In this document: positions 24,450 through 35,874 of the stretch, in pieces
Position numbering within the stretch: position 1 is the stretch's first letter
How the letters are laid out: each line of letters begins with the position of its first letter
Origin: Zingiber officinale
Taxonomy: Eukaryota > Streptophyta > Magnoliopsida > Zingiberales > Zingiberaceae
Length of the DNA: 64,000 nt
Assembly (NCBI RefSeq): GCF_018446385.1
Contig: NC_055996.1
Span: forward strand, 47,414,365 to 47,478,364
Reading direction: 5' to 3'
Notes under the pieces: model-generated
What the model was told of the DNA's origin: nothing
Database searches by the model: none
The model's input: the letters and a program-made list of their open reading frames with translations, nothing else
Position numbers and translations under genes: made by a program

Positions 24450-25390
24450 GATGGGGATCTCATCTTTCAGATCGTCCAGAGTCAGCAATGGCAGCACCTC
24501 GTCATCCACTTCATGTATCTCAAAAACAGGGGCATACCTACTCAGTCTCAGTTCCTTGAGCCATGACCGCACTCCGCCATCCTCTTCAGAATGGCAAAAC
24601 CCGTTCGGGTCAATCCATTCTACCCCCATCCATATCTGAAGGGGCTTCCCCTTCCGCAACAGGACCAGTGCCCCTACTATCCGAAACCCTAACCCTTCCC
24701 CTGGTCCTCCTGCGAGATGGGCTATCAGACCCTTCCGTAAACCCATCATTTGCAGCATCCTCTCCGCCACCAGTTTTGAAATCTGCGTCTTCCATGCCTT
24801 CATCCGCCTTCAAGACCCAGTTTGATCGAACCCGCCTTGCACCCCGCCACGGCTTCGGATCATGCCGGACCTTAATTACTCCCGACACGAGCGAGTCGAG
24901 GCTATCGTTGACAGAGAGGAGAACTCCGTCGTTGGGCAGAGTCGGAAGCAGAGGAGGGAGGGTGCCCGGCCCGTCATCACCGCGAGAGTCAAGTTTGGCA
25001 GCAATTTGACGAGTCTTGGAAGGCAGTCTATGGTGGAAAACATGGGGCTTGGCGTGATATCCGGGAGCTGAAAGCTTCCACTGTTTAGGCCGCTGCATTA
25101 GGGGATCCGAGGGAATGGCAGCAGGCTGGTCGCCAATCTCCCCAAGGCGCACGCTAGGGCGACACTGCCGCTTGGTACCGGGTAAAGGCGCGGCCAGTAC
25201 ATCAATCAGCTTGGTCGCGCCGCCATTGGACGGTGGCTCCGGCAGTTGGAGATCCTCCATCGAATTGAACGTCGGGCACTCCATTGCTGTCCGTTCGTCC
25301 TTCTCCATCCCAAGCTCTTCGCTCAAGTTCTGACCTTTTTCCTTAGCACTCCCATCATCCCTGATTCGCTTCGTGCCATTCTTTGCTGCA
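24450..25390 (-). pseudogene. Captured SAM-domain protein fragment
   Basis: Minus-strand fragment of a plant sterile-alpha-motif (protein/RNA interaction) protein, the type represented by Arabidopsis At5g23680 and At3g48800. Diagnostic pieces are RQCRPSVRLGEIGDQPAA (about 25,130-25,185), the RVRSNWVLK segment and SRRRTRGRVRVSDSR in the middle. At the C-terminal end is the SAM domain WLKELRLSRYAPVF...VDDEVLPLLTLDDLKD (24,455-24,560). The SAM domain is cut after LDDLKD, where the sense strand changes to the sterol methyltransferase piece. A frameshift or intervening insert around 24,600-24,700 separates the two halves. The longest open stretch runs 25,449-24,610. No introns are evident within the fragment. 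It lies head-on against the methyltransferase piece, so transcripts of the two would not overlap in sense. Confidence 0.78.
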
Positions 25391-26255
25391 GATCGTAGAT
25401 GCCCATCCGGAGTTGGAGTTGTTCGTGGGAATGGATATGGATGCTTCAATCCATGACCAGGCCCGGGCTCGGATAGAGAAGCTCTTGGCCGTGGATTCGC
25501 GCGGCAGCAAGTTGAAAGCTTACACTCATGTCAGAAACTTCAAGTACATCAAGTCGGTGCTTGGCGGCGTCGATGAGAACCTGCTTGACGTTGGGGTGAA
25601 CGACATCTTGATGGACCTTGGAATCTCATCCATGCAGGTTATTGTTCAGTTGCACTTCTCATGTTTGATGAATTGTCGAAAAGAACTTACTTTGAATCTA
25701 ATAAGTTGGTAAGCTATTTAAAAGGTGGATGACTCTAAGGGGATTTAGTGTGCAAGGTGATGGACCTTTGGATATGCGCATGAATCCTCAGGTTGGAGTT
25801 CTTAGATGAACTATTTTACTTTGATTATTGAATTAGGATATAAGGCAGTGTGAGTTTTTCACCCCTACAATAAAGTAGAATGAATGTGATTTATTCAGTA
25901 GGTTACTTGCCTAATTACTACTTGCCTGTAGGAAAACTAAATCAGCGATTAAAGGTGATTAATCATCTCTAGTTTAAGCCATTTTGTTCTCCAAAGAAAG
26001 TATCTTTCTTCTAGTGCTCTGTCATGAAAATGAAACATTTAATAAGAGTGTTGATGCAGGCAAGTTTGACAGCTGAAGAGATATTGAATTCTTGGCCTGC
26101 TGCGGAAGTGGGAAAGGTACTACGTGAATATGGAGAAGAAAGCAATTGGCAATTTATTCAGAATCAAATTGTTGAAGCTCGTGCACAAGGGGGATTGCAT
26201 ACTACAGATTAACTTGTGCATCTTGTGAGAAGAGCATCATCCAAGTCAGGAGGTA
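25391..26255 (+). pseudogene. Captured RsmH/MraW-type rRNA methyltransferase exons
   Basis: The parent family N4-methylates a cytidine of small-subunit rRNA; plant copies are presumed organellar. Exon 1 (about 25,391-25,636) gives a SAM-binding region (LFVGMDMDASIHDQARARI) and the family motif DILMDLGISSMQ. After an intron, an exon near 25,727-25,790 gives GFSVQGDGPLDMRMNPQ, which needs a frame change. The exon at 26,059-26,253 gives LTAEEILNSWPAAEVGKVL and YGEESNWQFIQNQIVEAR, with a TAA (26,210-26,212) interrupting the end of that exon. Splice-like GT/AG borders are kept, showing that genomic DNA rather than a spliced RNA was captured. The N-terminus and the C-terminal part are missing. Confidence 0.8.
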
Positions 26256-28416
26256 TGGTTTTCCACTGACCGAACACACTTGTTTTCTCGCTCACTCAAC
26301 ACTGCAACCTCTTTGGTATCAACTAATGAGAAGAACCATCTTTATTAAAGATAGCAGAGTGTTGTTTCTTGGAAAGATTTGTTTAGCATGTTTGTTTAGA
26401 GTTTGGCTAGGCCATGACTCAATACTAATCTTAATTTGATTGTTTAAATGTTGGGCTCCTATTTCATAGCAAAAGGTTCATTTTGTGACTCGAAACTAAG
26501 TTTTTTTTTATTGTTTAAGTGTATTTTCTGAATTTTGAGAACCAATATTTTTTTGTACATCTACCATCAAGTATGACCCTACTTTATTAGATGCTATCAT
26601 GTTTCTTTTTTTGCTTCAATTGACAATATGGTGGTTCGCAGAATCTGGAGTGTGGACAATCTGTTAAGGTTGTCTTTAATCAGATTTCGATTGTGCTACT
26701 AGAGATTCATAAATGAATATTTGTCAATCTAATCAGCTGGTTTGGCTGAAGAATAAGATCAGTAATAGCCAACCAAAGTCTAGTAAAAATACCCTCAAAA
26801 GTAACTAGAGTGGCCGAAAAGAGGGAATTAGAATTGGAGAAAGAGATGAAGATTATTAAGGATATCAATGTATATATTAGTCTCTTTCTCTCTTTCCTAA
26901 CAACTTAGCTTTTAGGATAAATAGTCAGCCAATCAAATTTGAGAGAAAAAGAGAGGAGAACCTTCACTAGTGCAATTGGCGATCATGCACCACTCTTGTT
27001 GTCCGCTGTGCTGTAAGGCAAAGTTGACGGATGTAAGTGAGACATGTTAGGATCTTTATGTTCTTGAATTTGGGATCGTTTCCAAGGTTTTTCTGAAGTA
27101 AAATTGCTGCTTAGGATCTCAGCGTCCTATCATAATCGATGTTTTTGAGTTTTGTGACCTAGTGCCCTATGATTACAGTAATTGGCTAGTTTGCATCAAG
27201 AAAATTCCTTGCTCTTGATAAGAAAGAAGACCATTAAATATCTTCATGATTGTGAATACTTCATTACTTGCAAATTAACCAGATATACACTTTTCAGTTG
27301 ATCTGTTACAGTAAAAGCCAGTAATAGAAACTACTTAACCATCCAAATCTCCTGTACAGAGATTTAGACCTCCATATTCATGCACATGGCTAACTGTACT
27401 GATGATGCAACATAGAAACAGGTAATTTGCTACAGTTCCACTTAATTAACACTTTCACTGCATATCAACCCACCTTGTGTTTGCCTGCTTCATTGATTGC
27501 GTGGTGATGGTGAATTTTATAGCTTTTGCTCCTTATTGTATTATGTCTATTAGCCATGTGTATACAAAGGGCACAGTTGCATTCTTGCTTATGAGATTTG
27601 GAAGATAGCATCAGAGGATAGTACAATAAATAGTATATCTCTTCATTTTCTTGTTAACTATGAACATTTTCTTTGTTCTTCTATGCTTCCTTCACTGGAT
27701 TTGTTGTGTAGTCATATTTCTTTGTTCAACCATTATCACGCCTAGTAATTTGTTGTATGATGCTGTCGGTTCTTATCAATCTCTACACTTTAATTAGAAG
27801 GAGCAAATTATCTATGTTATATTCTAAGCAGCATATACTAAGTGTCATATATGAAAGTTTTAGATTTTACAATGATTTTTTTGTGCTAAATTGCATATGT
27901 ATATGTGCATCGGTGTGTATGCGGATGCGCGCAATTATCCTTCAATGAATTAAGCATTATGAACAATAGTCTTCCACAACAGCCTTTAAAAACTCAGTAG
28001 TCTATTTTATTTGATACATGTACACATTTGTTTTAGTTATTTGACATATGATGGATTATTGGGTCCTGATCATGAATTAACTTTATATAAAGTATTGTAG
28101 ATTATCTTTGTTGCAAGTATCAATTAGAAAGAGACTTTCTTTGGTTTAGATATTTTGCATTCCAAATTTAGTTTATTGGTAGTTCTCATTGTAAAATCAG
28201 ACTGAAAATCTTTCAAAATGCTTGATTTGAAGTGTTAGAAGGATAGAGATAAGAAAAACTAGACTGGCCTAGTTAGAGCTAGAGCAGATATTTGAAAAAA
28301 AAATAAATAAATCAAAATTGCATCTTTACCATTTCCAGCTTTCAAAATTGCATCTTTACCATTTCCATCTTTCAAAATTGCATCTTTACTAATATATTAT
28401 TTATGTGTTTTTACAG
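26256..28416. other. Intron-like AT-rich interior of CACTA-1
   Basis: T-rich sequence with no convincing exon. It contains a three-copy 30-bp repeat (TCAAAATTGCATCTTTACC...) at 28,312-28,390. It may represent introns of captured genes. Confidence 0.5.
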
Positions 28417-28497
28417 TTTACAAATCTCAAGTACTCCAGAGTTGAAATTGATGAAGTGCGGTTCGAGTGGGCTGAATGCATGCTAGATTACATTTGA
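28417..28497 (+). pseudogene. Captured terminal exon, gene unknown
   Basis: Follows a good acceptor (TTTTTACAG). It stays open for 26 codons, contains VEIDEVRFEWAECMLDYI, ends with TGA at 28,495-28,497 and runs into UTR-like sequence. Acidic/aromatic composition and a clean stop suggest a genuine last exon. I do not recognise the parent gene. Confidence 0.4.
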
Positions 28498-29314
28498 AGT
28501 GCTGTTCTACCTTGATGTGTTGTTAAAAGAATGTTCTACCTTGATTCTGATATCTATTAGCTTTTGATGTAAAAAGAATGTTTGGGTATTTTATGGATAC
28601 TGTTGTAAGAAGATTATTATGTAATTTGTGAATATTTGCGTATTTTATGGATACTGTTGAATGAAGAATATTTGTATAATTTATGAATATTTGTGTATTT
28701 TTTTTGTTACTGTCGGTTTTTCATTGTTTCGGAAATCAAATTTGTGCTGTTAAAAAATACCCATATTACATCGGTTTTCCACCGCTGTAAAATCAATGTT
28801 ATTAACTAATATTACATCGGTCGTATACCGCTGCCAAAACTGGTGTTATTAACATATAATATTACATCGGTTTTACACCGTTGATAAAACGGTGTCGTTA
28901 AGTGATACTACACCGGTTAATAACTGATTCGAACACCGGTGTCGTTAAGTGATACTACATCGGTTTTAACCCGATGTCTAAAATGGCAGACCTTTTACAT
29001 CGGCTTCATTGACATCGGTCGAAAATGTAATAGACACCGGTGGAAAACCGATGTCTATGAGGGTTTTTGTTGTAGTGGCAAGATGTGGTAATCTAAAAAG
29101 AAAGATATTGATATTATAAGGGCACATTTGTGTTGTAATGGTATAGATTTTGTTGGGATATGCCCGATGCAGTGTGTGCTAAAACATGTTTCGTAAACAT
29201 CTGCAGCGGAAAATAAAACAATAATAATTTCTAAATTATTACACCACACGCATACAAGGATACAACATGTCAAACAAGATTGTAAAATTAATTTTTTATG
29301 GAACGGATGAGAAA

Positions 29315-29478
29315 GGGAGCTTTGGTGCAACGGTAAAGTTGTTGCTGTATGACCAAAAGGTCACGGGTTCGAATCCTGAAAACATCCTCTTGCAAAAAGC
29401 AGGGTAAGACTGCGTACAATGAATATTTCCCTGGGACCATGCATAGCGGGAGCTTCGTGCACCGGGCTGCCCTTTTGT
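29315..29478 (+). mobile_element. Au-type tRNA-derived SINE
   Basis: Starts GGGAGCTTTGGTGCAACGG, with a Pol III A-box region. A B box GGTTCGAATCC sits in GTCACGGGTTCGAATCCTG near 29,363. The body includes AAGACTGCGTACAAT and the tail CACCGGGCTGCCCTTTT. This matches the Au SINE family widespread in flowering plants. It is not a tRNA gene. The partner LTR at 56,880-56,920 lacks it. I could not define a clean target duplication. Confidence 0.85.
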
Positions 29479-30682
29479 ACCTTATGGATGACCTGTAACG
29501 AGAAGGGCAACATCTGTAGTGACGTTGTCAAATCTCACCTCTATTTGTATCCACGCTGAGCTCCTCAAGACAACTCCTTGAGTACACGCCTCTCATTCGG
29601 AAGTTATTAGCCACGAGCGAAGAAGAGGGATCAAGAGGAAGAGGAAGAGAAGCACACAAGGAGAGTTGTCTCTCTTGTGGTGGTCATGGCAACAAGGGGA
29701 AGGGCTTCCCCTTGTTAGCGGTGGCAATGAGAGAGGGGAGAGGGAGAGGAGAAGAGAAATTGGATTAAGGTTTTCCAAAAACCTTACAAGCCAATTAATG
29801 TATAGCCCTCATTAATGAGTTGGATTAGAAAGACCAAATTCAACCCATTATCCTTAACCAAAAATTAGTCCATTAACCCCTTGGTTTGGTTCATAACTAA
29901 AACAAGTTGGTTCATGACTAATTCATGATTAAACCAAATATAGTCTAACTCTTCCATAAGAGATGTGGCCTATCCATGCTTCCATTGCGACAAATATTTC
30001 CATATTTATCTTATGTATCGTCCAACCAAATATTTATCTCTTGATCTAAGAATCCTATTCTTTAACTTGTTTTATTTCTTTTAGAGACTCGTTAGTGCAT
30101 GTGACCCAATAGGTTCCTGGTTTATCTTGGCTATCCATAATTAACTACTTAATTATAGAACGATCCTGAGTGACACCTAGTAGTACATCATGATCCCCAA
30201 TTAGATGAAAAATCATAGTTGATTCTAGAATTAATTCTAAACCCTTCAGCAACAACAGTGAGTCGTGTCTTGTTCCTTTCACTCGTCTTATAGACACTTA
30301 GTTCAGAACATGGTCTATGTGTCTTGTACCCACTAGGCTAACTACGTTACACCTAGCCCAAGTAATACTTCCTCGTTCTATGGATTCAAATTACTCATAC
30401 ATGTGTATAAGAGTCTTGCACTCTTAACATGTGATGCTTTGGCCAAAGACTTTGAGTAATAATCCTAACGAGTGACCATAGGTTATACGTCTCCTCGCAA
30501 GGAGCGGTGAATCCTTTGTAGGCTATCCAAACACCTTTGGATACTTCAACTTATATCCAATCAACCTGGGTCCATACATCAATGAGATGCTTACTTAAGA
30601 TGTCAAAGTATAAGTTTCCATGACCAAGATGACTTGTATACCTCAAGTTGAAGGAAACTTGCACTCGTGTTATAGTAAAAAC

Positions 30683-30685
<3 letters not shown>

Positions 30686-30753
<68 letters not shown>
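30686..30753. repeat. (AT)n microsatellite
   Basis: Uninterrupted alternating AT/TA for about 68 bp inside the family C 3' LTR. Confidence 0.97.
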
Positions 30754-30755
<2 letters not shown>

Positions 30756-31160
30756 AACCATATGAAGTCTTACAGCGAGTCACTCCAATGAACTAGTTAC
30801 CATAACTAGCATCCACATTTAACTCTCGACATCCCAATGTCTCTAGCCAATGAGAAAATACCTGCTTGGTTGAACCAAGGAGTATAACTCGTGCTAGTTT
30901 TACAGAATTGATGATTTCCGAATGCATCAATTCGACGACTAGGAAATTTTCAATATATTTATAATTACCCATGTAATATAATCACTAGTTGCAATCCAAT
31001 CACAAATTCTCTCATGTTTGAATTATATTACAGATATTCAGTAAATTCATTTAAGACAATCAAACATATAATATGTATTCAAATAGTGAATTTATACTTA
31101 TCAAATAAATAGAAAAAAACCAAAAGGCGATTGTCTTAGGACATCCCTGAAATTGTAACA

Positions 31161-32024
31161 CTCCCACTTGGCCTAAAGCTAATCACCACGGTGTCCTAAA
31201 CTGTAAGCATAGATGTGACTCTCAAACTTGCTTTATGGTAAAGCATTTGTCAAAGGATCCGTTAGATTCCTTTCAGTGGGAATTTTCTCAAGTTGTATTT
31301 CTTTCCTACTAACGATCTCCCTAATCAGATGATAACGGTGAAACACATGTTTTAATCACTGATGAGACCTCAATTACTTTGCTTGCGCAATGACTCCATT
31401 GTTATCATAGTAAACAGGTAATGCTTCAACAATAGATGGAACCGCTCCAAGTTCAATAACGAACTTTTTGATCTAAACCGCTTCCTTTGCTGCTTCCGAA
31501 GCTGCAATGTATTTTGCCTCACAAGTAGAATCTGCAATAGTATCTTGCTTGGAACTTTGTCAACTAACTGCACCTCCATTTAATATGAATATGAATCCAG
31601 ACTGGGACTTGAAGTCATCTTTGATCGTCTAGAAACTAGCATCTGTATATCTGCGTATGGTCATATCACTATCTCCATAAACTAAGAACATATCCATAGT
31701 TCTTCTTAAGTACTTAAGGATCATCTTGACAACCACCTAATGATCCATTCCTAGATTAGACTAGTATCTACTCATAACACTTAGAGCATATGATACATCG
31801 GGTCTTGTACATAACATAGTATACTTGATAGATCCTATTGCAAACGCATAAGGTATCTTATCCATGCAAATCCTCTCATCTTCTGTGCGTGGGCACATAG
31901 ACTTCGAAAGTTGAATTCCATGCCTCATAGGTATGAAACCTTTCTTAGATTCAGACATGCTAAACTATTTTAACACTCTGTCTATATATGTCGACTGTGA
32001 AAGACCAAGCAACCTTCTTGATCT
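31161..32024 (-). pseudogene. Family C pol, RT end and RNase H remnant
   Basis: The 3' portion of the minus-strand Copia polyprotein. Readable pieces in coding order are GFIPMRHGIQLSKSM and MDKIPYAFAIGSIKYTMLCT (31,958-31,761). The RNase H region then follows in other frames, where SSKQDTIADST and YIAASEAAKEAV can be read around 31,470-31,560. Stops and shifts are frequent. The polypurine tract at 31,161-31,177 leads into the LTR. The upstream part of RT continues at 41,404, beyond a 9.4 kb insertion. Confidence 0.8.
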
Positions 32025-32559
32025 TTTTAGTGAGAGCCCTAGAGCCAATCATGTGATGATTGTTGTATGGACTCGATGTATCATATTCCTATATATTTAT
32101 AAAGGCATTTCTTTTTGGTTAATATACTTACTTGTATTGGTGCCAAATAACTAAGTATAATAACGTCCTTGAGTAGAAGGTTCTTATCTATATCAATCGA
32201 TTGGTTGAATCGATAATGAGATGATATAGAGAATACTACTCTTAATTATTCCTAGTCAAGTATTAACATTCAGGGACAATGTTAATACGATGAGACTAGC
32301 ATGTAGGTCAACTCGATGATTTGATCTCACACACTACAAGAAAAACCCTCATAGACATCGGTGGAACAACAACGATTTTAAGCAAAAACCGATGTCTTTA
32401 AGTATTTTACACCAGTTTTTCCAAAAACCGATGTCTGTGATCGCAGATTTTCGCTCATAGATATCAGTTTTTTAGCAGATGTCTATGAGCGCTTTTTTTC
32501 ATTAATAGACACCGATTTTAACAGCGGTTTTTAAAACCCAGTGTCTATGATAAATAAAA

Positions 32560-33511
32560 TAATTTAATTTTTCCACCAATACTTAGCCAAAATTTACAAC
32601 ACTTCACTCTTCCCTCCAAACCTAAACCTTCCTCTTCCTAGATCGCGTCGTCCTTCCCCTTCCTAGATCGACGCCCCTTCCTCTCCCGATCAGGATCAAC
32701 ACACAACTCCCTTGTGAGGTCTGCGGAATGCCCCGCTTTCCCAAACGACCACATCCATATCCTCTTTCCCCTTCTCTTCTCCTCTCCCTTCCGTCTTTGC
32801 CCTCTCGCGGGTTGCTCCATCTCTTAGGGTTTCTTCTCCTCATGCTTTCTGGTTTCTCCGTTGATTCGTCGGCGGTCTTTTCCCCGTAAATCATCTTGAT
32901 TCCGTTGCTGTTTTCACTGCTGGTGCTCGGATTTGGCTTCTCGGGGCTGCTCCTTCATCGTCTGCACTCATGGCGGCTCTCATCAAACGTGGAGGTGATC
33001 TCTCATTGATCCTTGTATGCTTAGCTTGTTTCTTAGTGTTTTCTTGGAGGAAATCGGTTGGCTCTAGGCTAGATCTGTTGGGATTTTTGAGTTCCTTGAT
33101 GGAATTTCTTCGCGCTGGTTGTTTTGATGGCTAGACTTTCTTTTGAGGGGTTTAAAGCTTGTTAAATTAAGGCGATGGCGTAGATCTATTAATATTTTTT
33201 AGTATTTACTTTTATTCTTTGTTTTGACTTCGCTTCTCAGGTCAGAGGTAGAAATCTTTGATTGGTTTTGCTTCTGCTTCATTTTTTTTGGAGGGACAAT
33301 TAGGGTTCTTTGTCCAGGAGTAGAATTTTTGCTATGCTTTTAAGGATATTGAACATAAGTTCATGTGTTTCGACTATAACTTCATAAGAGAAAGTGAAAT
33401 AAGAAATTACACCATAGTGTCTTGTCTGTTTGTAGTGTGCTATGCTAATTACATAAATACTCTCACCTCCCTGGACTGAAAATCACCCTCTTGTCTTCAT
33501 TGTCTCTACAG
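32560..33511 (+). other. Leader-like interior of CACTA-2
   Basis: A pyrimidine-rich, CT-dense stretch (32,590-32,960) resembling a plant 5' UTR is followed by a short open start ATGGCGGCTCTCATCAAACG at about 32,970 and intron-like T-rich DNA. I cannot assign the gene. Confidence 0.4.
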
Positions 33512-33568
33512 ATGTATGTGATAGAACATCCAGTGAATGCTTGTGCAATATCTCCACTTCATGATCAT
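33512..33568 (+). pseudogene. Captured 57-bp exon resembling eIF3 subunit I
   Basis: Bounded by TCTCTACAG and GTAAGC, the exon is 19 codons in phase 0. It contains VIEHPVNACAISPLHDH, resembling the eIF3i (TIF3I1) WD-repeat segment that normally reads like ERPVNAV..SP..DH. eIF3i is a WD40 subunit of the translation initiation complex. The call rests on a short match and could be another WD40 protein. Confidence 0.45.
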
Positions 33569-35874
33569 GTAAGCAACTATTTGCTACAAAATATTTTCTG
33601 CTTACCTTCTCATTTGATTGATTCTGCTTTGTCAATTTCCAGTAGATGAAAGCAACCAAACATGCAAGAAATGTGGAATTAAAAGTATCTACTTTACATA
33701 AACAAAGATATTTTCCTTTGTTTTGGTAGATTTGCCTTTTTTTTAAAGCTCCTCCCTATTGGTTTTATTTAGGTGGTTATTGAATTTTAGCAATTCATGT
33801 TTACAAAGATTTCACGATGAAGATTACTTAAATGATTATTTGTATTATATGCAGTACTGGATAAACTTGAATTGGTTTGGACATTTTGATGTGATTAACA
33901 ATTCAATTTTAATTATTGTTCCTATTTTCCTGTGTTTGTAAGAATTATATTGTAATGCTTATTCCTATTTTTCTGCATTTGGATCCTCTGTATAAGTATG
34001 TTTTCCTTCGTAAATCAGTAGTCTTAACTCTTATCAGTTCACTTCTATTAATCTCTTGTTAATTCTTTGGTACTCTTTCATATTATCCCATTTTCTGAGA
34101 AGATAATAACAATTTTATTTTGTAGAAGAATAGGACACATTGCTGGCAGATTGTTCTAATACAAGTTGCATAACACCTAGTTTTCTGTAAGTCTTATGCA
34201 TGTCTCATCTCAACCTCTTTGATAACAAGAAATTACTAATATAATTTTTGTAAGTTTTAGATAGATTGCAGAGAGAACTTGAAATACTATACTTGATTAC
34301 CTTACAAATTTCACTGATATTTTCTCTATATTTTGGTCATTCTCTCAGTATTCCTAATCTAAATCAGGTTGTATTTATACACTTTGCTATTACCCTTTAC
34401 TATCTGTATCAGGATCTTGGTCATTTATCCCATCAATTTAATGGTTATTAATATTGGGGTAAAGTGTGGTAAAGGATTCTACTTGGGTGAGGAATTGACA
34501 TGTCTTATCTGTATAAACGGTGGTTTTCTTTTTCAATTTTATTTGTGCAATTATGTGACATTTGTTTTTATTTGCCAATTTGTCATAGTATTTGTTCTGA
34601 AGTATATGAAGATCAAATGTTATTTGTTACTTCTTCCATTGATATTCTGATTTTCTTTTGATGCCTTGGAGTTGGATAAATATTATTCCTTTTGCTTTGA
34701 TTCTGTTTAATTTTTACTAAGATTGTAGTTATATCTAAGAGGTCAAGGAATATGCAGGCCAACATTCTAGGTGCTCTCTTGCCCACATTTTGCACCTCCT
34801 TTGAGCTAGAGCATTGTTTTTTTTTGGAAGAATTCATGTTCCTTTTCAATCTCATGTTTAATGAACCTTTCAAAAAATTAGTGTTAATGTATTCGGATAA
34901 CAAAATGTGAATTCACATCTATTGATTATGTGGAAGTTTAATTATAATCATGCCTCCTCCATGCTGCTTAGATTTGAGGTTTAAGAATGATGAAAGAATA
35001 TTTCATTTTATTCTTTTGAAAATTTATTATGTTAATATAAGTAGAATCTTTTTGAAGATAGTGTGAATAAATTATTTTATATATTCCAAGAAAAATCATA
35101 ATAATCTACTATACACCATGCATCACTATATTTAGCTTCTTTCAAATCAGTTGCCGTATAACAGATTATTTCAAATTTGCAGATCAAAAAAGCTGAGCAA
35201 ATAAGTAAAATTATGGTAAATGGTTTATTTTTGTAAAGCATTTGATCCCATGTATCTAAATTATTGACTTATTCTTGTTTTCAGTGTTTTGGTTCCTGGT
35301 CATTTATGTTTTGATAAATTATGCAATTATATGGAATGATAGTAGAAAAAGTAGTGAGGAACTGATTTAAACAATACCTTAACCGTTGACTATTGGATTG
35401 AGGAATTGTTCTTTCTTTTAGCACACAGAACTCTAGTATTGCATTTTTAGGCAGCAGAGTTTTTTGAAAATCTCATTTATCATTGTTCTATTGAAATTTG
35501 TTTTTGGAAATTGAATGTAACTAAGCACAGCACAGCATGCTAGCCATATTGAGAAAGATACTAGAATGGCAAAGTGGAGGTGACTGGATGTAGTTTGAAG
35601 TGGTTGCATACTGAAATTGTATATCTTTCCATTGAATGCCCTTAGTACTCATTGAGTTCCTTTTACTAAATGATCTGTTGTTTCTTTTCTTTTTTGCTTT
35701 AATGAGCTCTACTTACGTTCTCCAACTAGTTGCGTGTTTCATCTTATTGCATATCCATGCTAATGATTATTTGCTAACATGTTTAATCCTAACCACGAGA
35801 TCAATAATTATTTTCATATGTTCCTTTGTTTGACATTGAGATACTAATTTTGGGTGTTGGTGCACCAAATGTAG
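33569..35874. other. Intron-like T-rich interior of CACTA-2
   Basis: About 2.3 kb of T-rich DNA without a convincing exon. Small frames here have no recognisable domain. Confidence 0.5.

Larger units (their letters stand above)
23732..29077 (+). mobile_element. CACTA-1, non-autonomous with captured genes
   Basis: 5,346 bp. It begins CACTACAACAAAAATCCTC and ends in the inverse, ...TTTTTGTTGTAGTG, so the terminal inverted repeats exceed 20 bp and open with CACTA. Subterminal zones (23,732-23,960 and 28,750-29,077) carry many direct and inverted copies of an ACCGATGTCTATGAG motif, as in En/Spm elements. Flanking trinucleotides are GTA and GCA, a target duplication with one mismatch. No transposase domain is recognisable. 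The interior is filled with pieces of at least three plant genes in two orientations plus a terminal exon of unknown origin. Confidence 0.88.
29151..31160 (-). mobile_element. 3' LTR of family C Copia element
   Basis: 2,010 bp, TGTTGGGATATGCCC...ATTGTAACA in plus orientation. The adjoining internal sequence (31,161 on) read on the minus strand is TTTAGGCCAAGTGGGAG, a polypurine tract, so this is the 3' LTR of a minus-strand element. The partner LTR starts at 56,748. It contains a SINE (29,315-29,478) that the partner lacks, and an (AT)n run. The small frames at 29,055 and 29,593 lie within this LTR (the latter recurs in the partner) and are not genes. Confidence 0.85.

Noticed and set aside
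24610..25449. Intact host gene for the SAM-domain protein (279-codon open frame)
   Set aside because: It is truncated inside the SAM domain, frame-broken near 24,650 and flanked by unrelated gene pieces within transposon ends.
25391..26255. Bacterial insertion or contamination, because RsmH/MraW is a bacterial family
   Set aside because: Splice-like borders separate the exons, and the fragment lies inside a plant CACTA element. Plant nuclear copies of this family exist.
29315..29390. tRNA gene
   Set aside because: A and B boxes are present, but the downstream body and tail match an Au-type SINE and no complete tRNA fold is apparent.
30686..30753. Regulatory TATA cluster
   Set aside because: A simple (AT)n microsatellite without promoter context.
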